The notes: generated by a model from the letters alone, not told the origin. DNA of 64,000 nt from Adhaeribacter arboris (GCF_003023845.1 NZ_PYFT01000001.1:2480001-2544000); one strand, 5' to 3'. Shown: positions 44,738 to 52,109, counted from the first letter of the stretch. Numbers and translations are program-made.

Positions 44738-44956
44738 ATGGAAACTCCTGTTTATAAATGTGATTTAATACAACCTGTTCAAGATATTTTTCCAGCATTC
44801 CCATCATTTCAGAGCTGGTTGGTATACACTATCAAAGAAGGTTTTTCAGAAATCAATATGCAGATTAATGAAGCCGAAATCGAGCGCTTCGTTGATGAAA
44901 ACAGCTATATTCGTTTTACTTTCCAGGGTATACCTTTTACCATTAAGGTTGTCTGA
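44738..44956 (+). CDS. Hypothetical small prophage protein
   Basis: 72 residues, acidic, no membrane segment. Composition (INEAEIERFVDENSYIRFTFQGIPFTIKVV) suggests a helix followed by a beta hairpin. No family recognised. Lies 55 bp upstream of another hypothetical gene in the same direction, so probably cotranscribed; the immunity region position fits an accessory (moron) gene. Confidence 0.5.
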   Translation: METPVYKCDLIQPVQDIFPAFPSFQSWLVYTIKEGFSEINMQINEAEIERFVDENSYIRFTFQGIPFTIKVV

Positions 44957-45011
44957 CTAGCTTGCAGGCACCAGGTTCATTTTTGTTACAACTTTTAAAA
45001 TACTTCCTTTA

Positions 45012-45506
45012 ATGAAAACTGAGCAGGTAAGGCAGGAAACTTTAAAATCCAAATTCAAGAAGAATATAACTATTTATCCAGGTGAAGCCAGAGATAACCT
45101 ATCATCACAAGAATGGGAATCTTTGTTGAGTTCACTTGATAAATTGGCCGGTTCGAGTATTACTTTAAAAATAGTTTACACCAATGTCTCCTCAATTGGT
45201 CTTAAAGATTATAGCTTTACTTTATCACCTCTAACCAGAGAAAAACAGCCCTGTACAACTTTCTTTCAAAATTTGCTGGATATTCTGCTTTTAAGACCTT
45301 CTTCAATAAAATCTAAATTTAAGTCATTGCGTATTGAGGCAAAAAACTCCACATTACCTCATGGTACTACCCTCGAAAGCAAAATAGGAGAGCCTTTGAA
45401 AAACTTTGATGAAGAATTTGGTTTCATGTTAAATAATGGATACACTAATGAAGAATCTTACTTAGCAGTTAAGGAATATGCCCAGCAACATCGGGGGTAT
45501 TGTTAA
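45012..45506 (+). CDS. Hypothetical prophage immunity-region protein
   Basis: 164 residues. A Lys-rich N-terminus, then SSQEWESLLSSLDKLAGSSITLKIVYTNVSS and a C-terminal helical segment (EEFGFMLNNGYTNEESYLAVKEYAQ). No recognised domain or active-site pattern. AT-rich codon usage unlike the later phage genes. Converges with the winged-helix membrane protein gene, with 15 bp between the stops. Confidence 0.5.
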   Translation: MKTEQVRQETLKSKFKKNITIYPGEARDNLSSQEWESLLSSLDKLAGSSITLKIVYTNVSSIGLKDYSFTLSPLTREKQPCTTFFQNLLDILLLRPSSIKSKFKSLRIEAKNSTLPHGTTLESKIGEPLKNFDEEFGFMLNNGYTNEESYLAVKEYAQQHRGYC

Positions 45507-45521
45507 TTTTAAATGCATGTT

Positions 45522-46049
45522 TCATTTTTTAGATAACCAATCTTTAAAAATTGTATATAATATGGTAATCGCTCCAACAATTGCAGTAATGATCTTAGAT
45601 ATATTCTCTAATCCAGATATTGTTTTAGTTATTTGCGGCTGCTTGGGACTTTTTTGCTCTGGATATTCCTTAGGGTTTTCAGCCGGACGTTCCCGTAGAG
45701 ATGGGTGATCATTAATGGTATTTGTATTTAGATCCCCAGTGTTATAAATTACATTGTGGCCTGAAACGTAATTACCTTTACCATCTCGTTTTTTATCTTC
45801 AAAATACTTATTTATTCCATCTTTAGCAGCTTGCACACCTTCTTGGGTAAGTCCCACTAAGTACTTATCACTATCCTGAAATCGCAATAATCCTTCCTTG
45901 ACTAGATATTCACAGGCTCTGTACATGGTAAAGCCTTTTATACCATTTTGGCCCGCATAATAATCTAATTGATCCATGTTAATAGGCTTGCCTTGCTCAT
46001 TTAAAAGCTTCAAGAGAAAATCGGCTATGTGGTGTTGATCATTTACCAT
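45522..46049 (-). CDS. Prophage protein with winged-helix-like N-terminus and C-terminal membrane helix
   Basis: 175 residues. Residues 5-75 (HIADFLLKLLNEQGKPINMDQLDYYAG, YRACEYLVKEGLLRFQ, YLVGLTQEGVQAA) look like a winged helix. A polar, Asn/Pro-rich linker (about 95-135) leads to one C-terminal hydrophobic helix (IITAIVGAITILYTIFKDWL), so the protein may be tail-anchored. It sits between the repressor and convergent hypothetical genes on the lysogenic strand, 29 bp downstream of the repressor, so it is likely expressed in the lysogen. Position and membrane anchor suggest an exclusion or host-modifying role; this is inference. Confidence 0.58.
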   Translation of the reverse strand: MVNDQHHIADFLLKLLNEQGKPINMDQLDYYAGQNGIKGFTMYRACEYLVKEGLLRFQDSDKYLVGLTQEGVQAAKDGINKYFEDKKRDGKGNYVSGHNVIYNTGDLNTNTINDHPSLRERPAENPKEYPEQKSPKQPQITKTISGLENISKIITAIVGAITILYTIFKDWLSKK

Positions 46050-46078
46050 AACAAATTCTAACTAATAGTCTTTTTAGG

Positions 46079-46525
46079 CTACTTTTTTGCTTGTTCGAGT
46101 AATTGATCCTTCAGATTAATGATCTGATCCTTCAAGGCTATTTCATTTTGTAAGCTTTTTACTTTATCCGCACAAGCTTCCAGTTGTTGAGTAAGCTGGT
46201 TGATAATAACTGATTCCTCTACAGCTGTGTCCACATCCTTTTTACCAGGTCCAGTATTTATTTTTTGATTAGTAATTGCTCCTATAGCATTTCCAATTCC
46301 CCTAACTTGATTTCCACTTCGTGGTTCATCATCATCATATAGAAAGAAGTCAACACTCTTATTAGTTGCTTCCGCAATCTTAACCAGGTATTTGCTATCT
46401 ATAGAATCCCTTTTATAAATTTTATAAAGGTTAGTTAAACTCATCTCAGCATGCGCAGCTACTTGCTCAGGTGATGTTCTTGCATCCTCAATAGCCTTTT
46501 TAATTTTTAAGCCTAATAGCATCAA
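46079..46525 (-). CDS. Putative prophage repressor (XRE-type HTH plus coiled coil)
   Basis: 148 residues. The N-terminal HTH (LKIKKAIEDARTSPEQVAAHAEMSLTNLYKIYKRDSIDSKYLVKIAEATNKSVDFFL) is a Cro/CI fold. The C-terminal 50 residues (IINQLTQQLEACADKVKSLQNEIALKDQIINLKDQLLEQ) form a heptad coiled coil for oligomerisation. There is no S24/LexA peptidase domain, so induction by RecA-stimulated self-cleavage is not expected. It is divergent from the early lytic genes across 132 bp, the classical genetic-switch layout. Confidence 0.72.
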   Translation of the reverse strand: MMLLGLKIKKAIEDARTSPEQVAAHAEMSLTNLYKIYKRDSIDSKYLVKIAEATNKSVDFFLYDDDEPRSGNQVRGIGNAIGAITNQKINTGPGKKDVDTAVEESVIINQLTQQLEACADKVKSLQNEIALKDQIINLKDQLLEQAKK

Positions 46526-46657
46526 TATTTTTGTTGTTGATTATCAAATACTTAAACATAAGTGCAAAACTTTTATACAAAAGTGCTTGCCATTTGTGCA
46601 AAACATTCGTACACTTGTTTAATAATCTAGTCCAATATACTTAAACCGTATTATAAA
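46526..46657. promoter_or_regulatory. Divergent switch region with repeated operator-like words
   Basis: GTGCAAAAC occurs at 46562-46570 and 46596-46604 (34 bp apart), with further related AAGTGC at 46581-46586 and GTACACTT near 46609. AAGTgcaaaACTT at 46561 is a short palindrome. These are good candidates for repressor operators controlling both directions. No experimental support. Confidence 0.5.
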
Positions 46658-47017
46658 ATGTTAAACCAGAAGCAAAAAAAGTCTGGCAGAAAAGCTTTTG
46701 CCATAACTGAAAACCGCAAAAAGCAAGCTTCTAATCTAGCGCTAAACCAGCGTGACAGATTTGATAAGTGTAATCTGGATCAACAGCGTATCATTCGCAC
46801 ACAGTTTTCCAACCAATTGGGGGGTAATAAAAGTAGTTTTTACAATGCTTTAAACCGGGTTAATCCTCCCGTTTCTGAAGTAGTCTTTTGGTGCCAAATC
46901 TTTGATTGTAGGCTTCAGGATCTACTTAAAGAGCCAATTAATAAAATTCCTAGTGTAAAAGAGCTCGAGCGAAAAGTAGATAATCCATCATTTAAACAAG
47001 GCCAATTAGATATATAA
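46658..47017 (+). CDS. Early prophage DNA-binding protein (HTH-like)
   Basis: 119 residues, strongly basic N-terminus (KQKKSGRKAFAITENRKKQ). The part LDQQRIIRTQFSNQLGGNKSSFYNALNRVNPPVSEVVFWCQIFDCRLQDLL resembles an XRE-like domain. It is the first gene of the lytic strand opposite the repressor, so a Cro or early activator role is likely. The following gene, also HTH-like, is 78 bp away. Confidence 0.58.
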   Translation: MLNQKQKKSGRKAFAITENRKKQASNLALNQRDRFDKCNLDQQRIIRTQFSNQLGGNKSSFYNALNRVNPPVSEVVFWCQIFDCRLQDLLKEPINKIPSVKELERKVDNPSFKQGQLDI

Positions 47018-47095
47018 TTAATTTATATATACATATATACAATATTTATATCATTTGTTACCTAATAATTATAAAAAAAATATTTTTTATTATAT

Positions 47096-47437
47096 ATGGC
47101 TACGGAATTTAAATACAAGCTGTGGGCACAAATGGCGAAGGTGGCACCATCGCCGGATGAACAGAAGATTTACCGGATGAAACTAGCCGAGAAAACCAAA
47201 CTTTCCGGCCGTCAGCTAACCACCTTCTTTAATCTGCCGAAAGAATCTAAAAAAGATATTCCGGCCACCATTCTGCTCCAGCTGGCCGTGCTCCTGGGTA
47301 CCACTCCGGAGAACCTAGTAAACTTTCCGTTGCCCCCGCGCACCCTGGATCAGGAAATGAATGATCCTAGCCGCATTGCCGAAAGGTTCGGTATGCGCCG
47401 ATCTTCCACGAAAGCCCCCAAGCCTATGCATAGATAG
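47096..47437 (+). CDS. Early prophage helix-turn-helix protein
   Basis: 113 residues. RMKLAEKTKLSGRQLTTFFNLPKESKKDIPATILLQLAVLLGTTPENLVNF has the XRE helix pattern with the typical 'LLGTTPENLVN' end. From here the phage DNA changes from AT-rich to a GC level near that of the host's coding genes. It lies just upstream of the RNA cluster. Second candidate for an early regulator. Confidence 0.6.
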   Translation: MATEFKYKLWAQMAKVAPSPDEQKIYRMKLAEKTKLSGRQLTTFFNLPKESKKDIPATILLQLAVLLGTTPENLVNFPLPPRTLDQEMNDPSRIAERFGMRRSSTKAPKPMHR

Positions 47438-47498
47438 AAACTACATCCGCAGCCAAGGTCTCTTATAGGGTGGAGACGGCTACATTACAACAATCTAA

Positions 47499-47571
47499 CG
47501 CGGGATGGAGCAGAAGGCAGCTCGCTGGGCTCATAACCCAGAGGTCGGTGGTTCGAGTCCACCTCCCGCTA
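47499..47571 (+). tRNA. tRNA-Met(CAT), initiator type, prophage-encoded
   Basis: A complete cloverleaf: acceptor CGCGGGA with TCCCGCT, anticodon arm CTGGG-CTCATAA-CCCAG, T arm GGTGG-TTCGAGT-CCACC. The three G-C pairs (GGG/CCC) at the base of the anticodon loop and the unpaired first acceptor position (C1 with T72) are the marks of bacterial initiator tRNA. No CCA is encoded. It lies inside the prophage early region, before the long tRNA-like RNA. Confidence 0.85.
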
Positions 47572-47653
47572 CTAAGGATTACCAAAGAGCTCCTAGCCAG
47601 GTGAGTGATTGCCGGCAGTAGGAAGAAAAGACAATCGGGAAAGACCGGTGGAT

Positions 47654-47808
47654 TACCAGGTGGCGGAATTGGATATACGCTTGAGCAATTGTCATTCAAG
47701 TGAGGTCAGGGATTTAAGCACCAGCCAGCATCCTTAAAAAGTGACTTAATACCAACAGGGTATTAATAAGGCTCCTCACAAGTGCCGGTTCGAATCCGGC
47801 CCTGGTAG
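47654..47808 (+). tRNA. tRNA-like RNA, class II, with expanded variable arm (isotype undetermined)
   Basis: 155 bases. The acceptor TACCAGG pairs with CCTGGTA at the far end. A Leu-like D arm (TGGCGGAATTGG...CGC) and a perfect T arm GCCGG-TTCGAAT-CCGGC are present. The anticodon arm CTTGA...TCAAG has an 11-base loop instead of 7, so no anticodon can be read reliably. The variable arm is closed by GTGAGG/CCTCAC but encloses about 70 bases with their own nested hairpin (TTAATACC/GGTATTAA inside CCTT/AAGG). Could be a defective tRNA, a tRNA with an insertion, or a tRNA-mimic RNA. Confidence 0.55.
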
Positions 47809-47884
47809 CATACATGGGTAATGCAAGCGCTTTATAGGTGTCCCCAGTGGTGAAAAGGAGTAGCCACTAAAAGCAAGCCGTTAA

Positions 47885-47918
47885 CCGGAACCGCGTCAGT
47901 GTTCCGGCACTTTTTTCC
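47885..47918 (+). terminator. Terminator after the prophage RNA cluster
   Basis: CCGGAAC (47885-47891) pairs with GTTCCGG (47901-47907), followed by CAC and a T6 tract at 47911. It separates the RNA cluster from the following protein genes. Confidence 0.75.
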
Positions 47919-47942
47919 TTCTCACCTTTAAACGGAAAGCCT

Positions 47943-48212
47943 ATGAGTCAGGAAGTGCATTATTTTTTTAAGCAGGATAATAAAAAGGCCGTCATGATCC
48001 GGGCGCCGGACAGATTGCTGATCATTGAGCTGAACCGCCATCCGGAAGACGAACCCGATACTTACAGGGTCTACGGCTTTAAAGATAAATACATGGCCAA
48101 CCGAATTTTAAAAACGTGGGAAGAGCACCGGATCACTCCCGCTTATTATCAAATTTTAGTCAACTGTGCGCTGGGTTTAATTACCCAAGACACTCAAATT
48201 TTAACCTCATGA
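47943..48212 (+). CDS. Hypothetical prophage protein
   Basis: 89 residues with a good ribosome-binding site (GGAAAG, 4 bases before ATG). A short beta-rich start (VHYFFKQDNKKAVMIRAPDRLLIIELNRHPEDEPDTYRVYGF) and a helical end. No family recognised. First gene after the terminator and head of a tightly packed run; its stop overlaps the next start (ATGA). Confidence 0.55.
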   Translation: MSQEVHYFFKQDNKKAVMIRAPDRLLIIELNRHPEDEPDTYRVYGFKDKYMANRILKTWEEHRITPAYYQILVNCALGLITQDTQILTS

Positions 48213-48397
48213 AATCAAAACAAAATTATTACAAAATGATCGCGGATGGCATGGAGAAGCTATTCATGGATATTCGCACGACTTTGGCGGAAGATTTAAA
48301 ATCTGGCGTGATTGACCAGGCGACTTTTGATGCCTGCGATCTGGAGTGTGAACACTGCTTATTAGAAGTGCAGCAAGAAGCTAAGGACCTCCAGTAA
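48209..48397 (+). CDS. Hypothetical small helical prophage protein
   Basis: 62 residues from the ATG at 48209, chosen for its ATGA overlap with the previous gene; an earlier in-frame start would overlap that gene by about 100 bases. All-helical and acidic (MIADGMEKLFMDIRTTLAEDLKSGVIDQATFDACDLECEHCLLEVQQEAKDLQ) with a CxxxC-CxxC-like trio of cysteines. Function unknown. Confidence 0.55.
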   Translation: MKSKQNYYKMIADGMEKLFMDIRTTLAEDLKSGVIDQATFDACDLECEHCLLEVQQEAKDLQ

Positions 48398-48438
48398 GTT
48401 AAATTTTATTTTTCACCAAAATACCTTCCTATCTGCGC

Positions 48439-49491
48439 ATGGAATCAAATAACTATAAGACGGGTAAGCTGTCGCCGGAAGATGAGCAGTATTTACGAGA
48501 CAATTACCGGGTAAAATCTTACTCAGTTATAGCTAAAAAGCTTAAACGGAAAACGGGAGCTATCGCCAATACTGCCTGGCGATTAGGTTTAAAAAGAACT
48601 CCGGAAGAACAAAGAGCCATTTTCCTCAAATACAATACCGGTTGCTACAAAATCGGCCACCGCCCTACCAATGCTGATCAACTTAAAGGTAGACACCTGT
48701 CGCCACAAACCGAATTCAAGAAAGGTCAGCAAGCAATTAATCTAAAACCAGTAGGAACCATCACCATCCGAAATGATCAAAGAGGTGTGCCTTACCGATG
48801 GATAAAACTTAGTGATGGTACTTGGCAACCCTTACATATTCATAATTACATAAAGGCATACGGACCAGTGCCGGAAGGGCATATTGTAGTATTCCGCAAC
48901 AAGGATACCATGAATGCCGCCCCAAATAATCTGGAATGCATTACCAAAGCGGTGAATGCTTTGCGTAATAAAGGTTATATCCCGCGACCTCCGGTAAAAC
49001 CTGATCTGGCTCCAGCTCCCAAAAGAAAATACTTAAGTGCCTGTCATAAAGCCAAAGTAAAAGCGGCCGAGAAGGAGGCTCTTATCCTGAAAAGAAAACA
49101 AGAGCGAAAAAAACAGATCAAGTTAGCTATGCTTTGTTTAGATCCGGCCTTCAAGGAAAAAGAGGAAGCTAAGCAAAAAAAGGCAGCAGAAAGAGCAGAA
49201 CGCAAAGCGCACAAAGCTGCTTTAAAACTTAAATCTCAGGTAAAGTCGCTTTCAAATCATACTGCGGTGGAAGATAAAGGACTTAAGCGCCTGGTAAAAT
49301 CCATTGCGAAAGCTCGCCAGGTTCAAAAGCAAGAAGCACCTCCCAAAATTAGCTTGGTAGAAAAACTAAAGTCGATGACTTACCTGGAGCGTCAGGAATA
49401 TTTTAGGCAGAAAAACCAGGATAAAGTGCCCGTTTGGTTGGATGAAAAAACCTGTGTTTATCGAAGGGCACCTAAAACCCAATTACTATGA
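48439..49491 (+). CDS. HNH endonuclease-like prophage protein with N-terminal HTH and basic tail
   Basis: 350 residues. Residues 10-55 (LSPEDEQYLRDNYRVKSYSVIAKKLKRKTGAIANTAWRLGLKR) form a small HTH (GcrA/SANT-like). The HNH core at about 125-175 reads WQPLHIHNYIKAYGPVPEGHIVVFRNKDTMNAAPNNLECI, as in phage HNH homing or packaging nucleases. A long lysine/alanine-rich helical region (about 195-290) looks like a nucleic-acid-binding arm. Might be a homing endonuclease or a nicking enzyme in replication. Next gene overlaps by 4 bp. Confidence 0.72.
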   Translation: MESNNYKTGKLSPEDEQYLRDNYRVKSYSVIAKKLKRKTGAIANTAWRLGLKRTPEEQRAIFLKYNTGCYKIGHRPTNADQLKGRHLSPQTEFKKGQQAINLKPVGTITIRNDQRGVPYRWIKLSDGTWQPLHIHNYIKAYGPVPEGHIVVFRNKDTMNAAPNNLECITKAVNALRNKGYIPRPPVKPDLAPAPKRKYLSACHKAKVKAAEKEALILKRKQERKKQIKLAMLCLDPAFKEKEEAKQKKAAERAERKAHKAALKLKSQVKSLSNHTAVEDKGLKRLVKSIAKARQVQKQEAPPKISLVEKLKSMTYLERQEYFRQKNQDKVPVWLDEKTCVYRRAPKTQLL

Positions 49492-49739
49492 ACAAGCACG
49501 ATAAGTTGAAGGAGCTGCGGGAGCACGTGGCTTCTTTGAAGTTAGAAGAATGTGAGCTACATGAGCAAATTTTGGGCATTTTAACGCGCATGGCCAAAGG
49601 TAAAGTTTACGGCGACGAGCATACTGACATCAGTCAGAAAAGATCCAGAATTAATGCTCTTCGCCAGTTGGCCTCTAAAAAGCTCCAGGAGATTCGACAT
49701 ATAACAAAGTCTCTTCAACAACCTCTTTTTAACTCTTAA
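49488..49739 (+). CDS. Hypothetical coiled-coil prophage protein
   Basis: 83 residues, entirely helical and charged (KLKELREHVASLKLEECELHEQILGILTRMAKG, then a second helix). Start overlaps the HNH gene stop (ATGA). A small accessory or DNA-binding helper; no family recognised. Confidence 0.5.
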   Translation: MNKHDKLKELREHVASLKLEECELHEQILGILTRMAKGKVYGDEHTDISQKRSRINALRQLASKKLQEIRHITKSLQQPLFNS

Positions 49740-49742
49740 GTT

Positions 49743-50150
49743 ATGCAAAACAACAGCGCAAATACCTTAAATGGTCGGCCGCTCACCTTTGGTGATTTAG
49801 GCCAAATACTAAAGGCCCGGGAGCATTACGCCAAGTCGGCCGGCCAGTTACCAGTGGCCACCCTCGGAGAAGAGTATCATTTTGATACGAATACCACCTC
49901 GCTTAAATATGATTTTCAATGCATCAAAACCCGATGCCAGGAGCAGCATACCCGCGCGTTAACTTATAAGCAGTACTATGCCCTGGAGGATGCCGATTTG
50001 GATATACAATGCAGCTGCGGGGCAAAGTACCAAATGCGGCATGATGATTTTTTCGTGGTACCAGAAAGTTTGCTGCCTTCTTATTTCCCGCGCAAGCCGG
50101 AGCTGCCTACTCTTTTCAACTTAAATCCTGCTAAATCATGTGTTTCATAA
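49743..50150 (+). CDS. Hypothetical prophage protein with four cysteines (possible zinc ribbon)
   Basis: 135 residues. Cysteines lie at FQCIKTRCQEQH and DIQCSCGAKYQM, a CxxxxC...CxC pattern compatible with a metal site. Starts 3 bp after the previous gene; its end overlaps the HD-domain gene by 13 bp. Function unknown, in the replication module. Confidence 0.55.
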   Translation: MQNNSANTLNGRPLTFGDLGQILKAREHYAKSAGQLPVATLGEEYHFDTNTTSLKYDFQCIKTRCQEQHTRALTYKQYYALEDADLDIQCSCGAKYQMRHDDFFVVPESLLPSYFPRKPELPTLFNLNPAKSCVS

Positions 50151-50725
50151 AGACTTATTCGGGTCTCCAAGTGGAATTACTGGAGCCTAGAGCTGATCAA
50201 ATCGAATTAGAAGACATTGCCCATGGCCTGGCCATGAAGTGCCGCTTTTCCGGCCAGACGAATCAGTTTTACTCGGTGGCGGAGCACAGCGTCCGGGTTG
50301 CTTATTTACTGCTGGAAATGTATCAGAATCCGCTGCTGGCCATGGCCGGCCTGATGCACGATGCTGCCGAAGCCTACCTGCCGGATATTGCCACTCCTTT
50401 GAAAAGAATTATTCAAGGCTTCCATGTCATCGAAGAAGGCTTAATGCAGGTCATCACTTTAAAATTCAAGTTACCCCCACCCGTTATTACCCAGTTTAAA
50501 ATTAAGCTAGCCGATAGAACGCTCCTGGTTACGGAAGGCCGGGATCTGATGGCCTGGGATCTAAGCGAAGCCTGGTGCCAGGACTTCCCTCCCCCGATGA
50601 AAATTGAAATCCGGCCGCTGCCATGGGCGGATGCCAAGGCAATTTTCTTAAAAACTTACCTGGATTTGCAAGCCCGGATCCGAGCTTACGATGCAGAAGC
50701 AAACGAACTGGAGCAGGTAGCATGA
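50138..50725 (+). CDS. HD-domain phosphohydrolase (5'-deoxynucleotidase-like)
   Basis: 195 residues. The HD metal site is clear: YSVAEHSVRVAYLL (first His), GLMHDAAEAYLPDIATPLK (HD pair plus Glu/Asp) and a distal Asp in MAWDLSEAW. This resembles YfbR-type 5'-deoxynucleotidases and phage HD hydrolases that shape nucleotide pools during replication; the exact substrate is unknown. Within a dense operon: it overlaps the upstream gene by 13 bp and the downstream J-domain-like gene by 4 bp. Confidence 0.82.
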   Translation: MCFIKTYSGLQVELLEPRADQIELEDIAHGLAMKCRFSGQTNQFYSVAEHSVRVAYLLLEMYQNPLLAMAGLMHDAAEAYLPDIATPLKRIIQGFHVIEEGLMQVITLKFKLPPPVITQFKIKLADRTLLVTEGRDLMAWDLSEAWCQDFPPPMKIEIRPLPWADAKAIFLKTYLDLQARIRAYDAEANELEQVA

Positions 50726-51321
50726 GCGAAATCAAACCATTTCCGCTCATGTGGCCCCTGGGCTACCCCCGGACCGAAGAGCCGCGGCGTTCGCTGTTCT
50801 TTGCTTTAACCATTGCCAAAGCCCGGGATGGCATTCTCGAGGAGCTTCGCAAATGGAAAGCCGACAATGTCGTGATCAGCTCCAACGCCCCGTTGATGAA
50901 AAATGGCCAGCCATATTCTACTAAAACCATAGGCCACCAGGAAGATACCGGTGTGGCCGTGTACTTCAACCGCGCCGGCGAACAGTGGGTCGTGCCCTGC
51001 GATGAGTACGATACAATCTGGGACAACATGCAGGCCATCCGCTACATTATTGAGTCGCTGCGCACGATTGAGCGCCATGGCGGAGCGCAGGCCTTCCGAT
51101 CGGCTACCACCAATTTCAAAGCCTTACCGGAAAGAGGCACGGGTTTAACCGGCTGGGAAATTCTCAAAATAAAACCATGTGCGACGGAAGCGGAAATCAA
51201 AAAGGCTTACCGAGACCAGCTAAAAACTGCTCAGGGAGCCCTCGGCAATATCACATCTGAAAAATTAGACTTATTAGTCCGGGCCAAAGAGGAATGTTTG
51301 GCCGCAATTAACCGAAGTTAA
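50722..51321 (+). CDS. Prophage protein with C-terminal J-domain-like region lacking HPD
   Basis: 199 residues from ATG 50722 (ATGA overlap with the HD gene). The N-terminal 130 residues are unrecognised (SLFFALTIAKARDGILEELRKWKADNVVISS, then VPCDEYDTIWDNMQAIRYIIESL). The C-terminal 55 residues, GWEILKIKPCATEAEIKKAYRDQLKTAQG, match helices I and II of a DnaJ domain, but the HPD loop that stimulates DnaK is replaced by AQG. It may bind DnaK or helicase without stimulating ATPase, or the fold has been reused. Located just ahead of the candidate origin. Confidence 0.62.
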   Translation: MSEIKPFPLMWPLGYPRTEEPRRSLFFALTIAKARDGILEELRKWKADNVVISSNAPLMKNGQPYSTKTIGHQEDTGVAVYFNRAGEQWVVPCDEYDTIWDNMQAIRYIIESLRTIERHGGAQAFRSATTNFKALPERGTGLTGWEILKIKPCATEAEIKKAYRDQLKTAQGALGNITSEKLDLLVRAKEECLAAINRS

Positions 51322-51342
51322 ACTGATTATAGAATTAAATTT

Positions 51343-51840
51343 ATGAGCACGAAAAAGCAAACCATTTTTAAAATAAATTTTGAACGTACGCTTAAGAATA
51401 TCAAGGAGCTGGTGGATCAGCTCCCACCTCAGATCCGCAATGGCCAGGTTCGCCGGGCCATCAAGGGAAACGTGAACAGCACGGCCTTTCATATCTACCG
51501 CCTTTTTATGGCTGGCCTCAAGAAAACCAGTCGCGTCGTCCGGGCCTTCCGGACGACGAACACCAGCCTGGCCAAGGTATCCAACAACCACGTGCGCACC
51601 ATCCAGCGCCACATCCAAAAGCTGATCGATTTAGGAATAATTCAGGCGAAGGTACGGGTAGGTAATGGCTTGCAGTTAATGCTAAACGAAGCCCTGCTGG
51701 CGTTCGATGCGAGAGAAGTGGCATTCCACCCCCAATCATCCGTAATGAGCGCACCAGCGCCGGATTTTACGGCTACGATTGCACAAAAAACAGAAGCACT
51801 CCGCCTCAAATTTTCATTAAAAAATGCTCTGGGCGGTTGA
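51343..51840 (+). CDS. Prophage winged-helix protein, possible replication initiator
   Basis: 165 residues. VRRAIKGNVNSTAFHIYRLFMAGLKK then TSLAKVSNNHVRTIQRHIQKLIDLGIIQAKVRVGNGLQLML is a winged helix with a recognition helix and wing. The C-terminal tail is low-complexity. It directly precedes the inverted repeats and DnaA boxes of the candidate origin, so an initiator or origin-binding role is plausible but unproven. Confidence 0.6.
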   Translation: MSTKKQTIFKINFERTLKNIKELVDQLPPQIRNGQVRRAIKGNVNSTAFHIYRLFMAGLKKTSRVVRAFRTTNTSLAKVSNNHVRTIQRHIQKLIDLGIIQAKVRVGNGLQLMLNEALLAFDAREVAFHPQSSVMSAPAPDFTATIAQKTEALRLKFSLKNALGG

Positions 51841-51873
51841 TTTTTAGCTGATCGGACAGAAAGTCTCATATTT

Positions 51874-51954
51874 GTTCTTATAAGAACTATTCATATAATA
51901 TATGAATAATAAGAACGTCGATTTTGGGCTTACTTATCCACAAGCTAATCCACA
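51874..51954 (+). other. Candidate prophage replication origin (inverted repeats and DnaA boxes)
   Basis: Between the winged-helix and primase genes: the palindrome GTTCTTATAAGAAC (51874-51887); the 9-bp inverted repeat TATTCATAT-aat-ATATGAATA (51888-51908); ATAAGAAC (51909-51916), which also pairs with the first GTTCTTAT. Then an exact DnaA box TTATCCACA (51934-51942) and a one-mismatch copy TAATCCACA (51946-51954), 12 bp apart. This is the only cluster of its kind seen in the window. Confidence 0.55.
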
Positions 51955-52109
51955 GAACTAAAATTTATTGGTTCCGCTGAAAAAAAAACAGGCGGGGCCA
52001 GGCTGCGGCGGCCACGGAGGTAGCGCCGGCGAGTCAAATGGTAATATTCCGGGCGAAAAAATTGCCCGAAGGTACTGTATTGCATTATTTTAAGAACACG
52101 AATAAGCTT

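Noticed and set aside
47463-47699. A 78-codon minus-strand frame over the RNA cluster
   Set aside because: It lies antisense to the tRNA-Met and the tRNA-like RNA and has no coding features.
47654-47808. A tmRNA reading of the long tRNA-like RNA
   Set aside because: The ends are Leu-like tRNA rather than Ala-like tmRNA, there is no tag frame ending in hydrophobic residues, and the length is too short.
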